A stretch of DNA of 64,000 nt from Epilithonimonas zeae (GCF_023278365.1 NZ_CP075338.1:3720001-3784000); one strand, 5' to 3'; counted from the stretch's first letter, positions 1 to 7,764 are shown. A program made the numbers and translations. Notes: generated from the letters alone by a model not told the origin.

Positions 1-155
1 GTTGTTTCCATTCCCTTCGTTTTGATGGTACAAAGTTGGGAAATCGAAAACGTGAAAATCTTAAACTGGTTTAAGAAATACTTTTCTTGCGAATTTTACA
101 GATGCTGAGGATTTTATTAATATGCAAAATTTGCTTGGTCTGCGAGAAATAAGTT
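1..155. other. left-edge noncoding stretch
   Basis: No reading frame with coding character is visible before the stop of the first Crp-like gene. The stretch is AT-rich and may hold the promoter of a gene that lies beyond the window edge. I see no hairpin terminator or repeat that I can support. Confidence 0.4.
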
Positions 156-731
156 TTACGAAATAGTCTTTTTTCGAATTTCGCTCAGATATTCCGGTGT
201 GAAACCGAGAAAAGAAGCGATGAGATATTGCGGAACACGCTGAACAAACTCAGGATATTGTTTGAGTAATGAGAAGTAGAAGTCTTCTTTGGAATAGGTG
301 AAAATATATTTGACTCGCCGTTGATTGGCGGCAAAAGCTCTTTGATAAACAATCCTGAAATACTTTTCCATGATTGGAAAATCATTGAGAAGTTTCTCCT
401 GAGAATCGCTACTGATAGTCAAAACTTCCGATTTTTCCACCGTCTGAATACTGAAGTCTGCAGGTGCTTTGCGCTCGAACGAGAAATTATCGGTCATCCA
501 CCAGGTTTCCAAAGCAAAATCTGTGGTTTGTTCAATACCTTTTTCGTTGATGAAAAACTTTCTGAGAAGACCTTTCAAAACAAAATAATTCTGCCGACAA
601 ACCTGTCCTTCTTCTAGAAGAATTTCTTTCTTTCTAAAGTTTTTAACCTCAAAATAATCCAATATCAAAGCAAAATCCTCATCAGTAATTGTGATGAATT
701 TATCGAGATGGGCTTTGAAGATTTGGGACAT
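156..731 (-). CDS. Crp/Fnr-family transcriptional regulator (first of two)
   Basis: This 191-residue protein has the two-part layout of the family: an N-terminal cyclic-nucleotide-binding-like beta barrel (about residues 10-125) and a short C-terminal winged helix ending in YLIASFLGFTPEYLSEIRKK. It has no Cys cluster that would bind an Fe-S centre as in true FNR. The recognition helix (FTPEYLSEIRKK) lacks the R-E-T-x-x-R signature of E. coli CRP, so its operator should differ from TGTGA. The second Crp-like protein at 2747-3313 does carry that signature. The effector is unknown. Family membership is firm, but its targets are not visible here. Confidence 0.9.
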   Translation of the reverse strand: MSQIFKAHLDKFITITDEDFALILDYFEVKNFRKKEILLEEGQVCRQNYFVLKGLLRKFFINEKGIEQTTDFALETWWMTDNFSFERKAPADFSIQTVEKSEVLTISSDSQEKLLNDFPIMEKYFRIVYQRAFAANQRRVKYIFTYSKEDFYFSLLKQYPEFVQRVPQYLIASFLGFTPEYLSEIRKKTIS

Positions 732-771
732 ATTTTATTATTAATTTAAATCTTTTTAATTCAATCAAAAA

Positions 772-1119
772 CTATCTCATCCAATTTATGGTATCTATCA
801 ACCAACCGCAGAAGCATTCCCGGCTAGTCATCAGACAACTAATATAGATGATGAAAACGGCAAACGGAATCAGAAAAGGAATATTTAAAAGCGCTATTTT
901 GTACTCCTTTTTTGTAAGTCTGAAAATCAAATCTATAGTAAAACCAATGAACATAAATATAAGAATGAAGGCCAATAAAATCACAATTCCCAATCCCACG
1001 TCTGTCGGATGCTCTTTCTCCCGATTGGCTTTGAAAGCAATTTGAGAATAAAGAAAAAGTAGTAGAAGTGGAACGATGACAATTAAGAATCTTATTGCGA
1101 AAACTTTTAGTAGTTTCAT
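772..1119 (-). CDS. small integral membrane protein, function unknown
   Basis: This 115-residue protein has three likely transmembrane segments, at about residues 7-27, 42-63 and 75-97, and a Cys-containing C-terminal tail (RECFCGWL). I do not recognise a family. The gene lies 10 nt downstream of the PH/SHOCT gene on the same strand, so the two are probably co-transcribed and could act together at the inner membrane. That link rests on position only. Confidence 0.7.
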   Translation of the reverse strand: MKLLKVFAIRFLIVIVPLLLLFLYSQIAFKANREKEHPTDVGLGIVILLAFILIFMFIGFTIDLIFRLTKKEYKIALLNIPFLIPFAVFIIYISCLMTSRECFCGWLIDTINWMR

Positions 1120-1129
1120 TCTAAGCTTA

Positions 1130-1756
1130 TTACATTCTGTTCAATATCTCTTTCTTTTTGGTTTCGTAATCTTCGAGAGATATCAAGTCATTGTCCAGAA
1201 ATGCCTTTAGTTTCAGTAGCGTTTCCATTGGATCTTCAGCTGGTGTCTCCGATTTAGTTTCTTGTGGTTCTGCAGGTTTTTCCTGGTTTTCGTTTTGCGT
1301 ATTGACAACAATTCCTCCTGATGCAGCTCTTCTTTCTTCAAGTTCTTTTTCTCTTCGGTATTCTATCATTTGCTCTTCTTTACCTTGAGCATATTGATAG
1401 AGTTTTCTGGCCTGAGATTTAGGAATATAATCTATTGTTTCAATGAATCCTGTGATTGCAGTCATCGTGAAAGTAGAACCTAAAATAGCCTCACTGATAT
1501 GACTTTCCGCAACATCTTTCCAAAGATAATCGTTGAAATCCGTCACCAATCCAAATGATTTTGAGCGGAAAAACAGGATTCTTTTATTCGTAAGAACAAT
1601 AGAATCCGGAGAGATGTTGATGGCAGGTTTGTTTTGTACTGCGATATATTCTACAGTTTCTCCATTGGTTAATAAATCGTTGACTTTTTCACTAATTTTC
1701 TCTACTGCTTTTGGGTCTTGGTCTTCGTTCAGGAATTTTTTTATATCGTTGATCAT
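1130..1756 (-). CDS. PH-like and SHOCT domain protein
   Basis: Residues about 25-125 look like a bacterial pleckstrin-homology-like (YokE-type) domain: a beta-rich stretch with the typical pattern SIVLTNKRILFFRSK. A charged linker rich in E, Q and P follows (about 130-175). The last 30 residues (METLLKLKAFLDNDLISLEDYETKKKEIL) form a SHOCT motif, a short C-terminal helical pair usually taken as an oligomerisation element. No signal peptide or membrane segment is visible, so it is cytoplasmic. It sits just upstream of a small membrane protein in a likely two-gene operon. The biochemical role of such proteins is mostly unknown. Confidence 0.8.
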   Translation of the reverse strand: MINDIKKFLNEDQDPKAVEKISEKVNDLLTNGETVEYIAVQNKPAINISPDSIVLTNKRILFFRSKSFGLVTDFNDYLWKDVAESHISEAILGSTFTMTAITGFIETIDYIPKSQARKLYQYAQGKEEQMIEYRREKELEERRAASGGIVVNTQNENQEKPAEPQETKSETPAEDPMETLLKLKAFLDNDLISLEDYETKKKEILNRM

Positions 1757-1824
1757 TGTTTTAAAATTTGTCTAATGTGAAATTACGAAAACAAAATGAG
1801 AATAGGACTTGTTAATGTAATGAA

Positions 1825-1862
1825 AACAAAAAAAGCAAAACCTCAATTGGCCTTGCTTTTAA
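1825..1862 (-). terminator. intrinsic terminator of the DJ-1/PfpI gene
   Basis: Read on the minus strand, AAGCAAGGCC pairs with GGTTTTGCTT (two G-U pairs) across a six-base loop and is followed by a T run. It lies directly downstream of the DJ-1/PfpI stop codon and upstream of the PH/SHOCT gene. Confidence 0.7.
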
Positions 1863-1880
1863 AATTTTGATTGTAAAAAT

Positions 1881-2657
1881 TTATTTCTGTTTCAATTGCT
1901 TTAGAATTTCTTCACCAACACTTTTTGCAGATTGCGGATTTTGTCCGGTGATTAATCTTCCGTCTGCAACTACGTGATTCTGCCAAAGCCCGGATTTATC
2001 AAAGATTGCTCCGCGTTCTTTCAATTGATTTTCCAATAAGAAAGGAACTACATTTTCCAGCTTCACAGCGGTTTCTTCCTCATTGGTGAAAGCATTCACT
2101 TTTTTACCTTCAATCAGATATTTTCCATTTGATAATTTGAGGTTTACAAGAGCAGAAGGTCCGTGGCAAACAGCACTTACGATGCCATTGTTTTCATAAA
2201 TTTTTCTTGCAATATTCTGTAATTCTGTATTGTCCGGAAAATCCCACATTGTTCCGTGTCCGCCGGCGTAGAAGATTGCAGCATATTTTGACGGATCAAT
2301 GTCGGAAGGCTTCATTGTGTTTTCGATTTTTGTACGGTATTCTTTGTTCTCCCAGAATTGTTTATTGACAGCATCTTCCAGATTAAGCCCGTCAACTGGT
2401 GCTTTTCCACCCTTTGGACTTACAAAATCGATGTCATAACCAGCAGAATGAAGAACTTCCCAAGGATGGGAAACTTCGCCAAGGTAATATCCTGTTGGTT
2501 CGTTTGTATTGCCTTTTTTGTCGTGACTTGTCACCACGAATAAGATTTTTTTGCTCATAACTTTGTTAGATTTTTTGTTCTGTGCACTTGCAATATTCAA
2601 CATCGAAATGAATGCAAATAGAACAGAAAAGATTAAAACTTTGGTTTTCATTATCAC
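1881..2657 (-). CDS. secreted DJ-1/PfpI (class I glutamine amidotransferase-like) protein
   Basis: The 258-residue protein starts with a signal peptide (MKTKVLIFSVLFAFISMLNI, cleavage near ASAQ), which is unusual because most DJ-1/Hsp31 proteins are cytoplasmic. The fold markers follow: ILFVVTSHDKKG, FYAGGHGTMWDFP, and the nucleophile elbow AVCHGPSAL with the catalytic Cys. The family includes Hsp31-type glyoxalase III/deglycase and chaperone-like members, so a periplasmic role against reactive carbonyls or damaged proteins is plausible but not proven. Two start codons are possible (2657 or 2651). A perfect CRP-type operator lies about 75 nt upstream, next to a Crp-family gene, and suggests direct regulation by it. 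Confidence 0.85.
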   Translation of the reverse strand: MIMKTKVLIFSVLFAFISMLNIASAQNKKSNKVMSKKILFVVTSHDKKGNTNEPTGYYLGEVSHPWEVLHSAGYDIDFVSPKGGKAPVDGLNLEDAVNKQFWENKEYRTKIENTMKPSDIDPSKYAAIFYAGGHGTMWDFPDNTELQNIARKIYENNGIVSAVCHGPSALVNLKLSNGKYLIEGKKVNAFTNEEETAVKLENVVPFLLENQLKERGAIFDKSGLWQNHVVADGRLITGQNPQSAKSVGEEILKQLKQK

Positions 2658-2729
2658 AATTTTAAAATTTGATACTGCAAAATTCTATAAAATCGAGACC
2701 GAAAGAAAGGATGTAAATCAAGGTTTTTC

Positions 2730-2745
2730 TGTGATGTATGTCACA
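2730..2745. promoter_or_regulatory. CRP-type operator palindrome TGTGA-N6-TCACA
   Basis: The sequence TGTGATGTATGTCACA is an exact match to the classical CRP consensus. It begins two bases beyond the stop codon of the Crp-family gene and about 75-90 nt upstream of the DJ-1/PfpI start, a usual operator distance. The Crp-family protein next door has the R-E-T-x-x-R recognition helix that reads TGTGA in E. coli CRP. Confidence 0.65.
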
Positions 2746-2746
2746 T

Positions 2747-3313
2747 TTATTTTGACAATCTGCTGAGTGTCTCTCTGGAAACACCAAGGTAAGAAGCAAT
2801 AAGAGATTTGGGAACGCGTTGAAAAAGAGAAGGGTAGTTGCTAAGCATCTGCTCATAACGTTCTTTTGCGCTATGAGTTAAAAGTGAAAGGATTCTTTGC
2901 TGAAGTGCAATGTAACCGAAGTTTGATTTTTTTCTGAAAAAATGTTCAATCTTATGAAGCTCAGCACAGATTTTTTCACGGTTTTCCAACGAAATAGAAA
3001 GTACTTCGACATCTTCTATACAATCGATGTTCAAGGTTGAATTAGTTTGATTGAAATAAGCCTGGAAATCTGTGATCCACCAGTTTTCCCAAGCAAACTG
3101 AAGAATGTGTTCTTTGCCATCATCAGGATTGGTATGATAAGCTTTCAATAAACCTGAAACTACAAAATGGTCGTTTCTGACAAGGTCGCCTTGCTGAATC
3201 AGAAACTGATGTTTTTTAAGTTTTTTGACAGAAAAATGAGACAGCAAATAAGCGAATTCTCTATCCGTAATCGGTGTGATTTCTTCGATATGTTGTCTTA
3301 ATTTGTCGCTCAT
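2747..3313 (-). CDS. Crp/Fnr-family transcriptional regulator (second of two)
   Basis: This 188-residue protein has an N-terminal cNMP-binding-like domain (about 10-125, with the motif QGDLVRNDHFVVSGLLKAY) and a C-terminal winged helix that ends SYLGVSRETLSRLSK. The recognition helix SRETLSR keeps the Arg, Glu and Arg that contact TGTGA in E. coli CRP (SRETVGR). This supports the palindrome at 2730-2745 as its site. The protein stops soon after the recognition helix, as is common for Bacteroidota members. It precedes the secreted DJ-1/PfpI gene on the same strand, so it is a likely local regulator. The ligand, if any, is unknown. Confidence 0.9.
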   Translation of the reverse strand: MSDKLRQHIEEITPITDREFAYLLSHFSVKKLKKHQFLIQQGDLVRNDHFVVSGLLKAYHTNPDDGKEHILQFAWENWWITDFQAYFNQTNSTLNIDCIEDVEVLSISLENREKICAELHKIEHFFRKKSNFGYIALQQRILSLLTHSAKERYEQMLSNYPSLFQRVPKSLIASYLGVSRETLSRLSK

Positions 3314-3352
3314 TTTTTAATTTCTTTTTCGAATATAAGAATTAAAAACAGG

Positions 3353-3384
3353 TTTATAAAAAATCCATTCATTTCGAATGGATT
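3353..3384 (-). terminator. intrinsic terminator of the ABC-F gene
   Basis: The arms AATCCATTC and GAATGGATT (3362-3370 and 3375-3383) form a 9-bp stem with a 4-nt loop. On the minus strand it is followed by a T run, just beyond the ABC-F stop codon. Confidence 0.8.
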
Positions 3385-3397
3385 AAATATTTTAAAA

Positions 3398-5335
3398 TTA
3401 ATTCTCTAATTGACTCCCAAGATACTCCCATTCCTGCAAAGTAAGATCCAGTTCTTCTTTGGTTTTGTTGTAAGCTTCCAATACTTGTTCAGTAGGATTA
3501 TCTTTCGTAAAAGAACTTTCAAATTCCTCGATTTTTAATTCCAGTTCAGAGATTTTTTCTTCTACTTTTTTAAGCTTGTTCTGGATGTTTTTTTGTTCTT
3601 TGCTAACAATCCTAGTTGGTTGATTGTTGCTGGCTACTGGTTTTGATTCTTGCTTCTTTGGTCTTGGTTCTTCAACTTCTTCCTGATGCAATTTTGCTTT
3701 TTCTGCAGAAATTTCTCGGATACTTTCTTTTTGTCTGTACTCCAAGTATTCATCAATGTTTCCAAGGAATTCTTTCATTTTCCCATCTCGGAATTCGAAG
3801 ATTTTATCTGATAAACCTTGCAGGAATTCACGGTCGTGAGAAATCACGATTAATGTTCCTTCATATTTCTGAAGCGCCAATTTGATAATCTCCTTTGACT
3901 GGATATCTAAGTGGTTCGTAGGCTCATCCATAATCAAAGTGTTGAACGGACGAAGCAATAATTTACAAAGCGCCAAACGGTTTCTTTCACCTCCGGAAAG
4001 AACTTTGGTTTTCTTGGTCACATCTTCACCTTGAAACAAGAAAGAACCCAAAAGGTCACGAACTCTAGGTCTGGTTTCTTCCGTTGCAGAATCTTCTGCT
4101 TCTTGCAAAACAGTTTTTTCAGGCGTCAAAACTTCTTCCTGATTCTGAGCAAAATAACCGATGCTCACATTGTGGCCAAGATTCCATTCTCCTGTATAAT
4201 CCTTGATGTCGCCGGCAAGAATCTTCGCCAAAGTAGTTTTTCCCTGTCCGTTTTGTCCTAAAAGAGAAATTCTGTCACCACGTTCTATGAAGAAATCTAC
4301 ATTGTCGAAAATTTGTTTATCGCCGTAAGCCTTCCCAAGGTTTTTAGCTTCGAAAATCACTTTTCCTGGCGTTACAGAAGGCTGGAAACGAATGTTGAAT
4401 TTAGAAACATCTTCATTCTCAACTTCGATGCGTTCTACTTTTTCTAATTTCTTAATCAATGACTGTGCAAAAGAGGCTTTGGAAGCACTCGCACGGAATT
4501 TATTGATTAGTTCCTCGGTATGTTTTATCTCTGCATCCTGATTTTTCTTAGCCTGGATGAGTTTTTCTTTTCTGTCTTTTCTCAGCTCAAGATATTTGGA
4601 ATAATTGGCCTTGTAATCATCGATTTTCTTGTTGTTCACATCGAAAGTTCTGTTACAAGTAGAAGTCATAAACTGCTTATCGTGACTCACCAATAACATC
4701 GAGCCCGGATAATCTTTCAAAAATTCTTCCAGCCAAATGATAGATTCCATATCCAAGTGGTTGGTCGGCTCATCCAGAAGCATCAAATCGTTTTGCTGAA
4801 GAAGCAGTTTTGCCAACTCGATTCTCATTCTCCAACCTCCCGAAAACTCATCGGTTATTTTGTGAAAATCACTCGCTTTGAAACCTAAACCAAATAAAAT
4901 TTTCTCCACATCGCCTTCCAAATTATACGCATCGTGATTCATTAATAAATCATTCAAATCCGTCATTCTGTTGATGAGATCTGTGTAAGCATCGCTTTCG
5001 TAGTCGGTTCTTGTAGCTAATTGATTATTGACTTCTTCCAACTCATCTTTCAATGCATTGATTTGTTCAAAAGCTTGCATTGTCTCGTCCCAAACAGTTC
5101 TTCCTTTTACGAAATCTAAATCCTGTTTTAGAAATCCAATGGTGATATTACCTTCCGGAACTACATTTCCTTCGTAGAAGTTGATTTCTCCGGAAAGAAT
5201 TTTGAGAAGCGTAGATTTTCCGGCTCCGTTTTTTCCGACCAATCCAATTTTATCGCCTTTTTTGATGGTGAAATTGGTGTCTCTGAAAAGATAATTTCCT
5301 GCGTGATGTAAGCCTAATCCCTGAACCGAAAGCAT
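3398..5335 (-). CDS. ABC-F family ATPase (Uup/EttA-like)
   Basis: The 645-residue protein has two ABC ATPase domains and no membrane segments, the hallmark of ABC-F proteins that act on the ribosome rather than in transport. Domain 1 has Walker A GLVGKNGAGKSTLLK, signature FSGGWRMRIELAKLL and Walker B LMLLDEPTNHLD. Domain 2 has LLGQNGQGKTTLAK, LSGGERNRLALCKLL and LIMDEPTNHLD. Between them is the charged linker expected of the family (about 230-310), and a C-terminal coiled coil (about 560-645) resembles Uup. It probably resolves stalled or structured translation complexes. Resistance-type ABC-F members look similar, so the exact subfamily is uncertain. A minus-strand -7 box (TACTTTTG, 5362-5369) lies about 27 nt upstream. 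Confidence 0.92.
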   Translation of the reverse strand: MLSVQGLGLHHAGNYLFRDTNFTIKKGDKIGLVGKNGAGKSTLLKILSGEINFYEGNVVPEGNITIGFLKQDLDFVKGRTVWDETMQAFEQINALKDELEEVNNQLATRTDYESDAYTDLINRMTDLNDLLMNHDAYNLEGDVEKILFGLGFKASDFHKITDEFSGGWRMRIELAKLLLQQNDLMLLDEPTNHLDMESIIWLEEFLKDYPGSMLLVSHDKQFMTSTCNRTFDVNNKKIDDYKANYSKYLELRKDRKEKLIQAKKNQDAEIKHTEELINKFRASASKASFAQSLIKKLEKVERIEVENEDVSKFNIRFQPSVTPGKVIFEAKNLGKAYGDKQIFDNVDFFIERGDRISLLGQNGQGKTTLAKILAGDIKDYTGEWNLGHNVSIGYFAQNQEEVLTPEKTVLQEAEDSATEETRPRVRDLLGSFLFQGEDVTKKTKVLSGGERNRLALCKLLLRPFNTLIMDEPTNHLDIQSKEIIKLALQKYEGTLIVISHDREFLQGLSDKIFEFRDGKMKEFLGNIDEYLEYRQKESIREISAEKAKLHQEEVEEPRPKKQESKPVASNNQPTRIVSKEQKNIQNKLKKVEEKISELELKIEEFESSFTKDNPTEQVLEAYNKTKEELDLTLQEWEYLGSQLEN

Positions 5336-5361
5336 TGTATTCTATATTTTGTTTGAATTTG

Positions 5362-5369
5362 CAAAAGTA
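5362..5369 (-). promoter_or_regulatory. -7 promoter box for the ABC-F gene
   Basis: TACTTTTG on the minus strand matches the Bacteroidota -7 consensus TAnnTTTG and lies 27 nt before the start codon. No clear -33 TTTG was found, so this rests on the single box. Confidence 0.45.
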
Positions 5370-5379
5370 GTGAAATATG

Positions 5380-5407
5380 ATGGAAGTTGGAAAATGGATG
5401 TCGGAAG
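5380..5407 (+). repeat. degenerate heptamer array (ATGGAAG-like, 4 units)
   Basis: There are four consecutive 7-base units with consensus WYGGAWG (for example ATGGAAG, then TTGGAAA). The facing stretch 5491-5518 contains four further heptamers (TCATCCA-like) that resemble the reverse complement. The intergenic region therefore holds an inverted pair flanking another dispersed repeat. Confidence 0.6.
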
Positions 5408-5451
5408 TTTATATTTGGTTAATAACTAAAGTGTTATTGAAGGAAATCGAT

Positions 5452-5477
5452 GGCTTCGAGAGCCTCAGACTGACAAT
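5452..5477 (-). repeat. 26-nt dispersed repeat, copy A
   Basis: On the minus strand it reads ATTGTCAGTCTGAGGCTC and then TCGAAGCC. Two further copies in the window (19017-19042 and 47560-47585) share ATTGTCAG-CTGA-GCTCT-AAG-C. All three are intergenic, which points to a family of dispersed flavobacterial repeats. Confidence 0.6.
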
Positions 5478-5490
5478 TCTATTATTGAAA

Positions 5491-5518
5491 TCATCCAACT
5501 TCTGAGTTCCATCATCCA
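5491..5518 (+). repeat. degenerate heptamer array (TCATCCA-like, 4 units)
   Basis: Four 7-base units run in register; the first and last are both TCATCCA. They form the inverted partner of the heptamers at 5380-5407. The promoter of the next gene follows directly. Confidence 0.5.
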
Positions 5519-5528
5519 AACAAATCCT

Positions 5529-5536
5529 TATCTTTG
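5529..5536 (+). promoter_or_regulatory. -7 promoter box for the deoxyhypusine-synthase-like gene
   Basis: TATCTTTG matches TAnnTTTG and lies 17 nt before the start codon. No strong -33 TTTG is visible at the usual 19-nt spacing. Confidence 0.5.
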
Positions 5537-5553
5537 CAAAAATCTTAAACAAA

Positions 5554-6528
5554 ATGAGCAAACCGATTACTGAGTTCATAGAAAAATATTATTTGCACTT
5601 CAATGCGGCGGCTTTGGTAGATGCTTCCAAAGCTTATGTTGCACACCTGAAAGATGGTGGGAAAATGATGATTACGCTTGCAGGAGCAATGTCAACAGCG
5701 GAATTAGGAAAAATCTTGGCTGAGATGATTCGTCAAGGGAAAGTGGATTTCATTTCTTGTACTGGAGCAAATCTTGAAGAAGATTTGATGAATCTTGTAG
5801 CACATACACATTACGAGAGAGTTCCTAATTACAGAGACCTTACGCCAAAAGAAGAATGGGATTTGCTGGAAAGAGGACTTAACAGAGTGACTGATACTTG
5901 TATCCCTGAGGAAGAAGCTTTCAGAAGATTACAAAAACATATCTATGAAATATGGAAAGATGCGGATGATAAAGGAGAGCGTTATTTCCCACACGAATAT
6001 ATGTACAAAATGATTTTATCAGGTGTTCTTGAGCAGTATTATGAAATCCCGAGAGAGAACTCTTGGATGATTGCTGCGGCAGAGAAAAACTTGCCAATTG
6101 TTGTGCCTGGATGGGAAGATTCTACAATGGGTAATATTTTTACTTCTTATTGTATCAAAGGAGATTTGAAGTTTTCTACAATGAAATCCGGAATCGAATA
6201 TATGGCTTATTTGGCTGATTGGTATCCAAAAAATTCTGGTGGAAAAGGCGTTGGATTCTTCCAAGTTGGAGGTGGAATTGCTGGAGATTTCCCAATTTGT
6301 GTAGTACCGATGTTATATCAGGATATGGAAATGCACGATATTCCTTTCTGGAGTTATTTCTGTCAGATTTCTGATTCTACAACATCTTACGGTTCCTATT
6401 CCGGGGCTGTTCCGAATGAAAAAATCACTTGGGGTAAATTAGATATTACAACTCCGAAATTCATTGTTGAAAGTGATGCGACAATTTGTGCACCATTGAT
6501 GTTCAGCTATATTTTGGAGAATTCATAA
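5554..6528 (+). CDS. deoxyhypusine synthase family protein
   Basis: The 324-residue protein belongs to the deoxyhypusine synthase (DHS) fold. The N-terminal half carries the dinucleotide-binding part (ITLAGAMSTAELG, FISCTGANLEED). The C-terminal half has GGGIAGDFPI and the catalytic-lysine motif TWGKLD, with Lys295 matching the lysine that forms the enzyme-imine in eukaryotic DHS. Bacteria lack eIF5A, so the protein substrate is absent. Known bacterial relatives transfer the aminobutyl group of spermidine to small amines, giving homospermidine. A polyamine role is therefore likely but not proven. It is a single gene with its own promoter and a strong terminator. Confidence 0.88.
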   Translation: MSKPITEFIEKYYLHFNAAALVDASKAYVAHLKDGGKMMITLAGAMSTAELGKILAEMIRQGKVDFISCTGANLEEDLMNLVAHTHYERVPNYRDLTPKEEWDLLERGLNRVTDTCIPEEEAFRRLQKHIYEIWKDADDKGERYFPHEYMYKMILSGVLEQYYEIPRENSWMIAAAEKNLPIVVPGWEDSTMGNIFTSYCIKGDLKFSTMKSGIEYMAYLADWYPKNSGGKGVGFFQVGGGIAGDFPICVVPMLYQDMEMHDIPFWSYFCQISDSTTSYGSYSGAVPNEKITWGKLDITTPKFIVESDATICAPLMFSYILENS

Positions 6529-6533
6529 AGTTT

Positions 6534-6561
6534 AAGAACGGAAGTCTGAAGCTGGAAGATA
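6534..6561 (+). repeat. short heptamer array (GAAGNNN)
   Basis: Three or four consecutive 7-base units begin GAAG (GAAGTCT, GAAGCTG, GAAGATA), between the DHS-like stop codon and its terminator hairpin. Confidence 0.45.
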
Positions 6562-6562
6562 A

Positions 6563-6599
6563 AAAAAGCGCTCAAAATAGTTTGAGCGCTTTTCTTTTA
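6563..6599 (+). terminator. intrinsic terminator after the DHS-like gene
   Basis: AAGCGCTCAAA pairs with TTTGAGCGCTT across a 4-nt loop, with A runs before and T-rich sequence after. It would also work on the minus strand for the 48-residue gene that ends at 6618. Confidence 0.9.
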
Positions 6600-6617
6600 T
6601 TTTAAATTGATGATTTG

Positions 6618-6764
6618 TTAGTCTAATGAATTGATTAAAACCAAATAACGATAGCCGAAAATTGCCTTTTGAAATTTATTCAATTTTGTGAAATCTCTTT
6701 TGCTGTATTTGGGTAAAATAGCAACATTTATTTTGTTTAGAAATTTAAAAAATGATTTTTTCAT
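6618..6764 (-). CDS. 48-residue conserved-looking basic protein
   Basis: The frame encodes a 48-residue protein that starts MKKSFFKFLNKINVAILPKY and ends AIFGYRYLVLINSLD. It is rich in Lys, Phe and Tyr, has clean start and stop codons, and fills an otherwise empty gap. It resembles the short flavobacterial proteins often labelled SsrA-binding-like in annotations. I recall that pattern from memory and cannot search here, and I make no claim about tmRNA binding. It is probably transcribed with or after the DUF493 gene on the same strand. Confidence 0.6.
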   Translation of the reverse strand: MKKSFFKFLNKINVAILPKYSKRDFTKLNKFQKAIFGYRYLVLINSLD

Positions 6765-6828
6765 AACATTAAATTTAATTTTAAAATACAAGATTTACGC
6801 CACTATAAAATCACTCATCATTTTATAA

Positions 6829-7134
6829 TTACAACATCATTACACCTTCGATGGTTGCTACTTTTTTATAAATATTAATGACTTGGTCTGCATCTAATAC
6901 AAAACAATCGATAGAAACAGAAGTGTATTTTCCAGTAGAGCTTTCTTTGTTGGATAAAGTATATTTCAAATTATCAAATACTCTCAGGATTTCTGTTATT
7001 TTCTCAGAATCACTTGTAACGATGAATTTGAAAAGATATTCTTCCGGAAAATTATGCTGTTCTTCTAATTTTTCTTTCAGTGATTTGTAAAATTCTTCTG
7101 GATTTGCGTGATTGCTATCTATAATATCTGCCAT
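6829..7134 (-). CDS. DUF493 family protein (YbeD-like)
   Basis: The 101-residue acidic protein shows the DUF493 pattern: FPEEYLFKFIVTSDSEKI in the middle and YTSVSIDCFVLDADQVINIY toward the end, forming a small ferredoxin-like alpha/beta fold. In E. coli YbeD lies next to lipoate genes and has a suspected regulatory role; no such neighbour is present here. The gene lies downstream of ferritin on the same strand, but a terminator separates them. Confidence 0.85.
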   Translation of the reverse strand: MADIIDSNHANPEEFYKSLKEKLEEQHNFPEEYLFKFIVTSDSEKITEILRVFDNLKYTLSNKESSTGKYTSVSIDCFVLDADQVINIYKKVATIEGVMML

Positions 7135-7154
7135 TTAATTTTAAGTCTTGAATT

Positions 7155-7183
7155 AATAAAAAATCTCCGTAAAAAACGGAGAC
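7155..7183 (-). terminator. intrinsic terminator of the ferritin gene
   Basis: On the minus strand, TCTCCG pairs with CGGAGA across a 7-nt T-rich loop and is followed by a T run. It lies between the ferritin stop and the DUF493 start. Confidence 0.7.
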
Positions 7184-7209
7184 CAAAGTTAGTGATATTT
7201 AATTTGATG

Positions 7210-7764
7210 TTAAGAAGGATTTTCTGCTGTTGCTTCCTGAGGTAAGGAAACTTCATCTGCGGCAGCTTCCAAAGTTTTGTCCAAAGTAAATAATGACTCG
7301 TCGCTGGCGCTATCTCCACCTGCAATTTTCAATTTATCAATCAATTCAAGTGCTAATTTTTCTTCTTCAATCTGTTCTTTTACAAACCACTGCATAAAAT
7401 TCCAAGTTGCCCAATCTTTTTCTTCAAAAGATAAATTGACTAAATTGTATATAGAAGTTGTATTGTCAACTTCGTGTTGGAAAACTTTATTAAAGCAATC
7501 CGTTAAATTTTGAGGATTTTCTGGTGGAGCAGGAATAGCTTCCACTTTAGCTTCCCCGCCTCTGTCTAGGATGTAGCGCATAAACTTAATCATATGATTC
7601 CTTTCTTCTTGAGAATGTCGATACAAGAAATTAGCAATTCCGCCATAACCCTTTACATCTGCCCAACAGCCATAAGAAAGAAATATTTGTGAAGCATGCG
7701 CTTCTTTTGTCATCTGTTTAATCAATGCATTTTGCATATTGTTAGACAATCTGTTAGTGTTCAT
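7210..7764 (-). CDS. ferritin (non-haem, FtnA-like)
   Basis: The 184-residue protein is a four-helix-bundle ferritin of bacterial FtnA type. The iron-ligand positions are visible: Glu in MTKEAHASQ, the E-E-x-x-H set in HSQEERNHM, Glu in FQHEVDNTT, and Gln/Glu residues in WFVKEQIEEEK. It stores iron as ferric mineral in the cytoplasm. The last 25 residues form an Ala/Glu/Ser/Pro-rich tail beyond the usual fold. Upstream lies the AT-rich region shared with the divergent SusC gene. No Fur box can be pointed to with confidence. Confidence 0.95.
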   Translation of the reverse strand: MNTNRLSNNMQNALIKQMTKEAHASQIFLSYGCWADVKGYGGIANFLYRHSQEERNHMIKFMRYILDRGGEAKVEAIPAPPENPQNLTDCFNKVFQHEVDNTTSIYNLVNLSFEEKDWATWNFMQWFVKEQIEEEKLALELIDKLKIAGGDSASDESLFTLDKTLEAAADEVSLPQEATAENPS

